This document shows, piece by piece, positions 35,098 through 44,520 of a DNA stretch of 64,000 bases. The notes below the pieces were generated by a model. The model worked only from the letters and a program-made list of their open reading frames with translations, was not told the DNA's origin and searched no databases. Location: NCBI GenBank assembly GCA_029204225.1, contig CM055108.1, positions 16,646,222 to 16,710,221 of the forward strand. Reading direction: 5' to 3'. Position 1 is the stretch's first letter, and each line of letters opens with the position of its first letter. The translations under genes were made by a program, and so were the position numbers. The DNA is from Diphasiastrum complanatum (taxonomy: Eukaryota > Streptophyta > Lycopodiopsida > Lycopodiales > Lycopodiaceae).

Positions 35098-35832
35098 TTA
35101 TGTACAAGAGCAGAAACAGAAGTGGAAAGAATATTTACATATTTTCTCTATTATTTTGTCTAGCTCCTCTTGGGTAATCAACACTTTTGGTGATGACACC
35201 TGCTGAGGAGCTGGACGAATAATAGGAGGAGGAAGGGGTGAAGATTCTTGATCTGAGTCAGATTCTCCAGCATCTGACTCATAACTCAGGAAGATATGGG
35301 GTGTCTTGGCTGGGATACGTCTAGGAGGAAGGGAAGCAGCTGGCCTTCGAGATCCAGCCTTCTTGGGGATAGGTTGCTTCCTCTCCCTCCTAGAGGTAGT
35401 CGACAAGTCGGTTCTATCCAGAGGCAGGTCTCCGGAGGTGCTGACATTATCAACATACAGACCAGAATATCGGTCCCAAAGCCTTTTGAGAATGACGAAA
35501 TCCTTTGGCATGATGGTGGCACGCTTACCATGCATTGCCAAAAGACAAATTTCCTCAAAAAATTGGGACATAAAATCTTCTACAACAACTTGTAAGGCCT
35601 GCATGGCTGTCACGACAAAATGAACATTCAACCCAAGTGATAGAGTGACATTCCTTACAGATCGGCCAAAAGGAGCTCTAGGGATCAACAATTCAGTTGA
35701 TCTCGGGAGTTTTCTAATCTCCCTCAGCCAAACCTGCTTCCTGCCACGTCTACGACCAGTACCAAGGGGAACACGGGAATGGGATGGTTGTATAGTGGCT
35801 ATGGCACGGGCAGTGGATTTGGTCCTGGCCAT
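35098..35832 (-). CDS. Divergent histone H3-like protein with long C-terminal extension
   Basis: The 244-residue frame starts MARTKSTARA, keeping the ARTKxTAR start of H3, but the rest of the tail is about ten residues short and has no ARKS motif. The fold (residues 35-125) shows WLREIRKLPRSTELLIPRAP (alpha-N), FGRSVRNV, LNVHFVVTAMQALQVVVEDF (alpha-1/alpha-2), LFxE-like FFEEICLLAMHGKR and TIMPKDFVILKRL (alpha-3). Loop 1 has the ordinary H3 length, so it is not a typical CENH3. After residue 125 come about 119 residues absent from H3: a basic Pro/Arg region (149-176), an acidic Ser cluster (184-198) and a short predicted helix (219-233). ATG chosen because it restores MARTK. H3 would pair with H4 in nucleosomes; whether this one does is unknown. 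A donor-like ATGTAAAT near the end leaves the last 10-15 residues uncertain. Confidence 0.75.
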   Translation of the reverse strand: MARTKSTARAIATIQPSHSRVPLGTGRRRGRKQVWLREIRKLPRSTELLIPRAPFGRSVRNVTLSLGLNVHFVVTAMQALQVVVEDFMSQFFEEICLLAMHGKRATIMPKDFVILKRLWDRYSGLYVDNVSTSGDLPLDRTDLSTTSRRERKQPIPKKAGSRRPAASLPPRRIPAKTPHIFLSYESDAGESDSDQESSPLPPPIIRPAPQQVSSPKVLITQEELDKIIEKICKYSFHFCFCSCT

Positions 35833-35911
35833 CATTCTCAGAAGAAAAAAATTAACAAAAAAAAGGTTTGAACAAAAGCAAAGTGGATGAAAACAAAAAA
35901 ATTTGCGATAA

Positions 35912-36656
35912 AAGGGCGCTTGAGATCGATACCAGAACTTAATATTGGTTTCGAACGCAAGATATACACAGAATATTTTACGAAATGAGATGTGCGTTCG
36001 AAAGCGATATTGGACTACCATCGGTATCGGTCTCGAGCGCACTATGAGAGGGCGGAAGCTTGAACTGTGAGAGAGCACACTTGAGAGTGATATTGGGAGC
36101 GAAAACCAAAAATTCTACGAAAAAAAATGAAAATTCCGAGGACTTATATATATGAAATTTTTGCACGTGTGAAAAGACGACTGAGACACGTGTCGTCAGC
36201 TAAGTGGTCCACATGGAATGTTTGTACTGACAATGATGACTCAATTATGAGGCCACGTGGTCTGGGACACGTGCACCAGTCCTTTTTCGATGCGTGTCAT
36301 TCTCGCACGTGACACATGTCAAATCAATCATTCTAGGTACGACGCATCAATTTTGACCAATCACAAGTCGACACATGTTCCTTCGCTACTCCTCCACACG
36401 TGCTAAATTTTTTTTTATAAATAAGTCTTTTCGGCTTGGATTTTCACACAAATTTACGATTTCTTGGCCGAATATCGATTTCAAGCGCGTCGTTTGCACT
36501 GATACCCTTCGTTGACTAATTTGCACCTGGAACCGATACTGCCTCGTACAGTATTGCATTCAAGCGCGCATTGCATCTCCTTTCTGTTGTGCTTCTGTGT
36601 TCTTGTGTTCAGATCCGATACTCCAATTTGTAATCTCTCTCTCGAGCGCACATTGC
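35912..36656. repeat. Iterated CG-word array in both leaders (consensus TATCGNTTTCRAGCGC)
   Basis: At least seven degenerate copies occur: about 35912-35933 (-), 35941-35960 (+), 35989-36013 (-), 36021-36042 (+), 36470-36491 (+), 36551-36574 (+) and 36633-36656 (+). A further copy is likely near 36075-36095 (-). On the H3 side they alternate in orientation. They lie in the presumed 5' UTRs of the two divergent genes, outside the TATA boxes, so they could be transcription-factor or RNA-level elements. Confidence 0.65.
36142..36425. promoter_or_regulatory. Bidirectional promoter: two outward TATA boxes around six G-boxes
   Basis: CACGTG occurs at 36164, 36187, 36254, 36268, 36306 and 36397. 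A minus-facing TATA (CTTATATATATG, 36142-36153) and a plus-facing TATA (TTTATAAATAAG, 36414-36425) bracket the cluster. The G-box is the site of plant bZIP and bHLH factors, with the ACACGTG form typical of ABA- or light-related control. The pair implies co-expression of the H3-like gene and the plus-strand acidic-protein gene. Confidence 0.7.
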
Positions 36657-36733
36657 CTTGACGTGCTTGCCTGACCTGTAGTTTGTGCCTGAGAGTGATA
36701 TATGGAATTTTACGTCTGTTGTTTTTGATTAAA

Positions 36734-37683
36734 ATGTCTAATTTTGATTCTAGTTTGCTTTCTTTTTTTCATGAATTTGGTATTACTGATAGTTTGGAGT
36801 ATTTCAAATTTCTTTTTTCTCCTTTTCTTTCTATTCTTCCTTCTATAATTGAAGGCCCTGGTGTGGAGGCATTTTCTGAGATATATCTCAAATTTAAGTC
36901 TCTGCTCAGTACTTCGTTATGCAGATCTCAGAATAAGGACATGATTCATTATCAGGACGTAGTGGCACTCGACAAGCATATCTATAAAGCTAAGCTTGAC
37001 AGAATGTTTACCAAGTTACATAATGATTTCAAGTTTGTAGATGAGTGCCCAATTCATAATAAAAAATGTAGATTTGTTGATTTTCAGTCTGCTTTTATTT
37101 TTTTTTCTTTTGTTAAATATTTCTAACGATTCAGAGGCTGTCCCTTCCACTTCTGAAGCTGCTTCTTCTAGTGGCACAAAGTCTGAAAAGTCAAAGATTG
37201 TAGATATAGATACTTTTTTTTATTGATACGAGCGTTAATTTAGATGATTGTTCTGATTTCGATCCTGCTCAAAATAGGGCATCGTTTATAGGCCCTAGAA
37301 CACCCACTACCCTTTCTCCTTCTGATAAATCTTTGATCACTTTGCCTACTTATAATATAGATAATAATTCCCTTTTGACAATATCGGATATATCGGATCT
37401 TTTTTACTTCACTGAAGCTGAGACTCTTTGCATTTTGAGCAAAGAGCTTGATGAATTTTCGGATATAATTGATTCTGATGCTGATGATCTTCTCCCTGGT
37501 GTTGACGATGTACATAATGATAAGTTTTATTCAGGGAAAGATTGCTTGAAAATGGCTGTGGAGAAAAAAAACAAAGAAGATGATCTACCTTCTAAAGAGG
37601 CGTTTTTTAGAATCCAAAGTCAACTTGGTTTTCCACAACCAACTGTCTATTCACCAACAATATTGACATCAAAAGGTGGATAG
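36734..37683 (+). CDS. Acidic protein of unknown function, divergent partner of the H3-like gene
   Basis: Reading starts MSNFDSSLLSFFHEFGITDS at 36734, about 310 bp after the TATA box, and runs as a hydrophobic then mixed region to about 37065. A second open stretch starts about 37136 (AVPSTSEAASSSGTKSEKSK) and, after a one-base slip in a T8 run near 37215, continues with IDTSVNLDDCSDFDPAQ and FSDIIDSDADDLLPGVDD to a stop at 37683. A GTAGAT donor near 37036 and a CAGAG acceptor near 37136 would join the first two in frame, but this is unproven. Family not recognised. The Asp-rich second half is the kind of surface seen in histone chaperones, an inference from composition only. Confidence 0.4.
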
Positions 37684-37775
37684 AATATTGATGGAGAGAC
37701 AGTAATCAGGTAAGACAAAGTTGAATGCGTAAGTTTTTGTATCTTATCACGTACTAGTAGATTCGTTATGTCAGA

Positions 37776-38472
37776 TTATATACTGGAGCTTACTTTGTTT
37801 TTTATCATTTCAGGAAACAATTTTCCTTGATGATTTCGCAATTTGTCGAGGAGGGCAGAGATCTTCTGTTGGAGAATTTTCAAGAGATCATGCACTGGGG
37901 CACTATTCTTGAGCATCTCATTTTCATCCAAACAAGTTTTCATCTTTGTAAATTTTTCTTCACACTCCTTTGATATTTTCCTTGATTCCTCTTCCAAATA
38001 ATGTATTCTTTGCATTGAACATCAAATTCTCACAGTAACCCAAAAGGCCATTTTTACCATGACAACTGACTCACTGAATGAAAATCTGGATGTTGCAATG
38101 AACATGGATCAATAGGATACAATGTTCCTGATGACCATAAATCTACATGCTTTAGCTTTTCCTCCCTGTATCGGACCATATCATAAGTTGACAATTTGGG
38201 TCGCTTTGAATTTCTTGTCCTGAGCGGAGCATAGTGACAGATCCACATGAAGATGATAAAGCTTTGTCATCAGTACAGTAGTATAGTAATAAACAACACA
38301 ATGACAATAACAAAGCTGGAGATGGCGCTAACGACTCTGCTGGAGATAGAGATGCCACTAAACACTTGTTTTTGACCCTGGAGATAGAGATGGCATAGGC
38401 TTTTTTCAGAAATGTCACTCCTAATTCGAATTTTTGAGTGTTCCCAACTACTAGGAGGGAATATTTCAGCAT
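37776..38472 (-). CDS. Possible coiled-coil reading, unknown
   Basis: Minus-strand frame 38015-37776 reads MQRIHYLEEESRKISKECEE and KILQQKISALLDKLRNHQGK, with heptad-like spacing. Other open stretches lie upstream to 38472 in different frames. It could be the remnant of another gene of this block. No family recognised and no splice model found. Confidence 0.25.
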
Positions 38473-38872
38473 TTTGAAAAATTATATTTTAACTATGGTT
38501 AAGCACCAGTGAAGTTTGATGTGACTAAACTAAGGTGCATTCATTTACATAGAAAATAGTGCGGGCAGATGTGTAAAGAAGTTAGAGAATGATATTATAA
38601 TTACTTTATAGTTATTTTTCTCTCTCCTACATGGCATTTCTTATAGGGCCCTTTTTGGGCCCATATTTTCTCTAATGTATGATGAATTTGCCACCGTAGC
38701 AGAAGCACTGTCAATGCCCAATGCAGACAAATGGAAAGTTGCCATGGATGCTGAATATCAATCTCTAATGAAGAACAAGACCTGGAGTCTTGTCATTCCT
38801 CCTATAGGTGTAAAGCCAATTGACTCTAAGTGGATCTTTAAGCTAAAGCTTAAGCCAAATGGATCTATATCC

Positions 38873-40203
38873 TGTCAGAAATGGTGAACTCCTGCAACTT
38901 TAATGCAGCACGAACAAGACACGAAGGTCGAACGATAACAATTCGCAACAGTCAACGTGTCTTTGAGTCGAAGCACGAACGATTCGCGAATCAATCGCGA
39001 ATTGTAAACACATCTCCAGGACCGCAAAGCGCAAAATGGACGCAAAACAAAAAGAACAAAAACACACGAAGAGAAATCTTATGCGCTGCCAGCTGGCAGC
39101 TCAACAGGCTTCATGCCCAACTGAAATGAATTTGTGGATGATGTTGGAGGCAATCGAGATACCACAAGAGGGGCCAAGCACGATGATGATGGACTCCCAG
39201 AGTGCCATGTATCTGTCCCAAGATCATGTCTTCCATTCAAAGACGAAGCACATTCCTCTGAAGTACCATCACATTCGAGATTTGATCTCGAAAGGAGAGC
39301 TCCAGGTCCAGTTCATAAAATCAGAAAGTATGATTACAGATCTCCTCATGAAACTGTTCGACAAGCCAATCTTTACCAAGCAAAGAGAGACAATTGGATT
39401 GAACGAACAAAGCTACAAGGTTCAAGAGGGAGTGTCAGAAATGGTGAACTCCTGCAATTTTGTCACAACACGAACAAGACACGAAGGTCGAACGAGAACA
39501 ATTCGCGATAGTCAACGTGTCTTTGACTCGAAGCACGAACGATTTGCAAATCAATCGCGAATCGTAAACACACCTCCAGGACCGCAAAGCACAAAATGGA
39601 CCCAAAATGAAAAGAACGAAAACATATGAAGAGAAATCTTACGCGCTGCCAGCTGGCAGCTCAACGAGCTTCATGCCCAGCTGAAATGAATAGCAACGAC
39701 ATAGACTAACTAACTAGTTGATTAGCGTTAACTACTCTTGTGATTCTACGTTTAGCTATCTTGTAAACTCCACACAATGGAGGTATAAACAATCCTCTCT
39801 GGAGCAAAACTGTGTGAAGAGAGATAGTGAATACAGAGATCTGTAAGAAACAGAGAGAGACGCAGCGAATAGATGAAGAAAGCAAAAATACCATAGTTGT
39901 GCATGAAAGTCTGCCAACGAGCAGAACACAGTGAAAGAGCAGAGAGTCATTCCGCCAATGAGCGAGACACTAATGATCTTGCTTTAAAACCAAACTGACA
40001 ATATAGTCGTTCTATTTCGTGTATCTCTTGGCCTTGTGCTGTGTCTCTTGATTGCTAGAATAAAACATGTTCTGTAATGCGTAGTCAAGTGTCTGGGATC
40101 CCGTAAGAGCTTTCGCACGAAAAGAAAATTCAAAGACAAAAAATTGTTCGCAAATCAGAAGAGAGGACGAACACGAAACAAACTAGAAAAAGCTTCCACG
40201 ACA
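38873..40203 (+). mobile_element. Nested, internally deleted Copia with 5-bp target duplication
   Basis: Bounded by TG (38873) and CA (40203) and flanked by TATCC on both sides (38868-38872 and 40204-40208), in the middle of an RT frame. The 3' LTR is 39433-40203 (771 bp). The 5' LTR keeps only its first 259 bp (38873-39131) and is fused directly to the last part of RNase H (MMDSQSAMYLSQDHVFHSKT, HIPLKYHHIRDL), ending in AGAGGGAG before the 3' LTR. The rest of the 5' LTR, the PBS, gag and most of pol are gone. Confidence 0.93.
39433..40203 (+). repeat. 3' LTR of the nested Copia
   Basis: 771 bp. Its first 259 bp match 38873-39131 with scattered differences, so the insertion is older than the Copia at 18772-24493. 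Confidence 0.9.
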
Positions 40204-41617
40204 TATCCAAATGGAAAGCTAGAGTGGTGGTTAAAGGCTTTGAACAAGTATATGGGATAGACTACATTGAGACCTTTAGTCCAGTAGTAAAACATCAGTC
40301 TATTTGTACTTTATTGGCTATATCTACTGCAGAAGATCTAGATATTCACCAGATGGACGTCCAGACGGCATTCCTACACAGATACATACAAGAAGATCTC
40401 TACATCTATCAACCAGAAGGTTACATCCCTCAAGGCAAGGAGCATCTACTATGCAAATTGCATAAGGCATTATACGGTCTGAAGCAAGCTCCAAGGGCCT
40501 GGTGTGATAGAATAAATCGTTTCTTGTTGCAGCACGACGTTACCTCCTGCACCGCAGATCCAAATGTGTATCTAAAACCAAAGGGGGCAAGCTATGTTAT
40601 AATAGCACTATATGTTGATGATTTCCTAATCATTCAGCAATTCAAATCAGTTGTTGCAAGAGACCAACTCCTTACTCTCATTAGAGTTTGAGATGACTGA
40701 TTTAGGTCCAGTCCATTACCTACTTGGAATGGAGATTCACAGAGATAATGCGAGCAGAAGGATCACCATAACCCAACAATCCTACTTACTTAATGTACTT
40801 CGAAGATACGGCATTGAGGATTGCAAGCTCATAGACACTCCTATGGATCCAGGATGCAAGCTATCCAAAGACATGTGCCCCAGAACAAAGGCAGATCAGC
40901 AAGAAATGTGCAAGTACTCTTATCAGTCTATCATAGGTTCTCTCATGTACTCTATGATTTGCACACAACCTGATCTAGCATATGATGTAAGCACACTGTC
41001 GCAATTCATGTCCAATCCAGGCCTACAACACTGGAAAGCTCTACAAAGAGTTTTGAAGTACATTCAAGCCTCAAAGCACTATGCCTTGAGTTATAACGGA
41101 AATACATAAGCTGCACGCTCTTTGGTTACTTATTCAGACTCATATTGGGCAGGAGACGTGGATACCAGAAAATCCACATCAGGCTACATTTGTTTCCTCG
41201 CAGGAGGACCCATCTCATGGAACAACAGAAAGTAGAAATGCATTTCTCTGTCCTCCATAGAATCTAAATATGTCGCAGCTACGTCAGCAGTGAAGGAGAT
41301 TTTATGGCTTAGAAGACTATTACAAGATCTGAGATTCCCACAGTTTGGTCCAACTATACTCCAGTGCGACAATCAGAGTTGTATAGCTCTGTCGTTGAAT
41401 CGACGAACTCACACAAGGACCAAACATATAGAGGTCCAACTTCATTTTCTCAAAGAGAAGGTTCAGAACGAAGACGTTGCACATAGTTATTGTCACACAG
41501 ACAGTATGTTGGCTGACATTCTGACAAAACCATTGTCAAGAGATAAGCATTCTACTCTAGTAGAATTGTTAAATCTCAACTTGAGTCCAGATTCGTAGCA
41601 TTAAGCTTAAGGGGGAG

Positions 41618-42490
41618 TGTTGGAGTTTAATCTTCTCCTACTCATCCCTTTGCCCTCCTACTCTCAAGAATTCCCTCTCTCTAAATCAGTCTGCAGAAAT
41701 ACACGCAAATTCAGAAACAGGCAGAACCGCAAAGCTATCAGTCTGACTGAAGAGCACCGTTAAATCAATGTTTACGGAGAAGCACAAGTCAAATCGCAAA
41801 CCGCAAGAAATCGCAAACCACAGGGAGTCGTTAAAACCCGTAGGTTACTATCTACGAGCACTTGCGGAATCTTCAATGGCAACGAAACTTAAAATCTCGT
41901 CGTCCACCATAAGTGACCTTCTTACGATCTCCTATGACGGAAAGAGTCGTGACCAAAGTCACTGGAAAGTTCTTACGATCACCTACTTACGGCTATCAAC
42001 GAAGTCGACGAACGACGAACAGCTTTCGAGTTCCTACGAAGTCAACTGACAATTGTTGACCCATCTCATCGTTTAGCTCCGTAAGTTATCACTTACGGTT
42101 ACCAATGAAGGATCCAAACAATCACCTGCTGCGATCACCTGTTGAACGAACAACCAGCGGTTGTTCAAACGACTGTGGACAAACTATGGCCATCACGGCC
42201 TACATCCTTCCACTACAACGCATACGAAGGATACGTTACTCTGTACTTCTCATCCTTCACGATGCTCCAATAACGAATCTATGGATCTTGTTTAAACGGC
42301 TGTTAATCATCTTGTAAACTGTAATTAGAATAAGAGATTCTCTTACAACTATATATATATAGATACATATAAACAAAGAAGGATATAGAGTGAGAAAATC
42401 AGAGTAGTGAGTTGAACAATCTGTAGATGCACAGAGCGATCAAACGACCAAAAGGTCTTAAGTAGCTAGCTCCTTAGAGTTAGTGATTTT
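41618..42490 (+). repeat. 3' LTR of the host Copia (right end uncertain)
   Basis: Starts TGTTGGAGTTTAATC directly after the polypurine tract. Contains a TATATATATATAG promoter-like stretch at about 42348-42361. The right border with the next Copia remnant lies near 42420-42500 and could not be fixed. It does not resemble the sequence upstream of the PBS at 31854. Confidence 0.6.
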
Positions 42491-42501
42491 ATACACAGAG
42501 A

Positions 42502-43899
42502 GATGTCGGAGAACATCGGAATCGATTCTTGGTATCTTGACTCTAGAGCAACACAACACATGACTCACAACAAAGACTCATTCAAGGACTGCGAATTATA
42601 CACCCACTCTTGAATTGTACAACTTGGAGACAACTCATCTCACACAATCCAAGGTGAAGGACCAGTGAGGGTTGAATTTCAGAAGGGTGAAGTCAAGTTG
42701 TTGTCCAACATTCTCCACGTTTCAAATCTGACCAAGAATCTGCTCTCCAGTTAGCAGAATCATTGATTCAGGTCGGAGGGTTGAATTTGACACAAATGGT
42801 TGCACAATCTTTGACAAGTCCCCAGAAAGCTCTAGCTTCCCGAAGTGGCAATTTATACAAGCTCAGCCACTGCTACTCTTCTAACAGTCAAGCTCTTTAC
42901 ACCACTACGTCTGAATCAACTGATATGTTATGGCATCTCAAATTAGGCCATCTCAACTTCAATAGTATTCAAAAAATGTCAAAACAAAGTTTGTATAAGA
43001 TCTGCCTCAAATCAACAAATCGACTTCTCCATGTGAAAGTTGTATTATCAGCAAGCATACTAGAAGTCCATTCATTTCCGACTTAGTTCACACTTCTAGA
43101 AATTTGCTGGATCTTGTACACAGTGACATTTGTGGCCCAATGCAGACTGCTACCACAAGGGGAACACTATATTTTCTTACCTTCATCGATGACTTCTCAC
43201 GATAGACTGCTACTTACTTATTGAAAAACAAATTAGAGCCATTTAAATTCTTCAAGTAGTTCAAGGCGTCTGCAGAAAATCAGACCCAGAGGAAGATCAA
43301 AACACTACGCTCAGATGGAGGGAGGAAATTTATCTCCACAGAATTTAAAGAATTTTGCAAGGCAAATAAAATACACCATCAATATACAACAAGCTACTCA
43401 CCACAGTCCAATGGTGTAGCTGAGAGGAAGAATCAAACATTTGTTGAAAATTCCAAGAGCATGCTGGCCCATGCCTCTCTTCCAAAGAAATTCTGGACAG
43501 AAACTGTTAATATAGCAGCCTACTTACAAAATCGATCCATCACCAAAGCCCTGAATGGCAAGACACCTTATGAGGTGAAACCATCACTCAAGAATATTAG
43601 AGTGTTTGGATGCATTGCCTATGCTCAGATCCCTAAAGATCTCATGAAGAAGCTGGACATCACAAGCAGAAAATTGATTTTTATTGGCTATTCTCCATAT
43701 CACAAGGCATACAAGCTCTACAATCTGGAAACCGAAAAGACACTGAAGACAGGCTAAATCGGTACCATCAACCGAATCAGAATACATTGCTGCCACGAAT
43801 GCTACTAAGGAGGCAATTTGGTTGAGGCACCTACTAGCAAAAATCAACCTTGCGCAGTCACATCCAACAACCATTTTCTATGACAATCAAAGCACCATT

Positions 43900-43984
<85 letters not shown>

Positions 43985-44191
43985 CCGAGATTTCATTCAC
44001 GAAGCAAGCATATCGAAATCAGGTATCATTATTTAAGAGAGAAAGTGCAAAGCAAGGAGGTATCAATAGTCTACTGCAGGACGGAATCAATGGCAGCAGA
44101 TTACTTCACAAAGGCTCTATCAAAGGAGCACCATCTCAGATTCAACGACATGTTAAATCTGAAAATCAAAAGGATCCACATTAAGGGGGAG
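42502..44191 (+). pseudogene. Second Copia remnant: protease, integrase, RNase H end
   Basis: Starts SENIGIDSWYLDS (protease, with DSRATQHMT in place of DSGATQHMT). Pre-integrase LWHLKLGHLNFNSI and integrase pieces with PQSNGVAERKNQ, then WTETVNIAAYLQNRS and FGCIAYAQIPKDL, follow in several frames with stops. At about 43757 it jumps over all of RT into RNase H (STESEYIAATNATKEAIWL, YDNQSTIGLS). An 80-bp CT run follows, then the RNase H end (NPRFHSRSKHIEIRYHYLRE) and polypurine tract AAGGGGGAG. Confidence 0.85.
43902..43981. repeat. (CT)40 microsatellite inside Copia RNase H
   Basis: Sits exactly between the GLS and NPRFHSRSKHIE codons of RNase H, so it grew from a short CTCTCT in the gene itself and now shifts the frame. 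Confidence 0.95.
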
Positions 44192-44520
44192 TGTTGGATT
44201 TGATGCTCAGCCTCAAATCCCTTTATTAATGAGCATCCTGAAAAGCCGTTCAAAACAGAGATTTTTCCGACCCTGGGTCGGGTCGGATCGGTTCGGATTT
44301 TTCCAACCCTTCACTAAATTATCCGAGCGTGTTCGACCCTAGATCGCGAGTCGGATCGAGTCTAATTTTTCCAACCATGGAAAATTCAACCTTCAACATA
44401 TTTTTTGACCCAGTGTGAATTTTTCGATCCTTTGTATAAAATCCGACCCATTGTGAATTTCGACACTGTCAGTCAGAAATCCGACCCAACGACTTCGCGT
44501 TGACAATCCACCTATGTTAT
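44192..44520 (+). repeat. Start of a Copia 3' LTR containing a GACCC/TCGGAT word cluster
   Basis: TGTTGGATTTGATGCTCAGC follows the polypurine tract. From 44265 to 44510 the words CCGACCC, GGGTCGG and TCGGATCGG recur many times, as in other CG-word clusters of the window. The LTR end was not identified. Confidence 0.55.

Larger units (their letters stand above)
33811..38660. other. Foreign block inside the Copia nest, carrying the H3-like gene pair
   Basis: Copia integrase stops at about 33808 and Copia RT resumes at about 38660. The 4.85 kb between contains no retroelement motifs. It holds an H3-like gene, a divergent acidic-protein gene and three weaker reading frames, arranged around a bidirectional promoter. 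Normal Copia sequence between integrase and RT is missing, so this is not a clean insertion with recognisable target duplication. Whether the block is a mobile unit is unknown. Confidence 0.5.
38661..41617 (+). pseudogene. Copia RT-RNase H (3' half), interrupted by a nested Copia
   Basis: RT begins YDEFATVAEALSMPN and WIFKLKLKPNGSI, is interrupted at 38872 by the nested element, and resumes at 40209 with KARVVVKGFEQVYGIDY. Further motifs are [24 protein letters not shown], the intact catalytic LYVDDFLII (about 40612), then after a frameshift LGPVHYLLGMEIH, QPDLAYDVSTLSQF, DVDTRKSTSGYICF, and RNase H with DNQSC and RTKHIEVQLHFLKEK. Stops at about 41107 and 41235. A polypurine tract AAGGGGGAG ends it at 41617. 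It may belong to the same copy as the gag-integrase half at 31854-33810, but the LTRs do not allow this to be proved. Confidence 0.85.

Noticed and set aside
35098-35832. Assignment of the H3-like protein as CENH3
   Set aside because: Loop 1 has the length of ordinary H3 and the N-terminus keeps MARTKxTAR; CENH3 usually has a longer loop 1 and an unrelated N-terminal tail.
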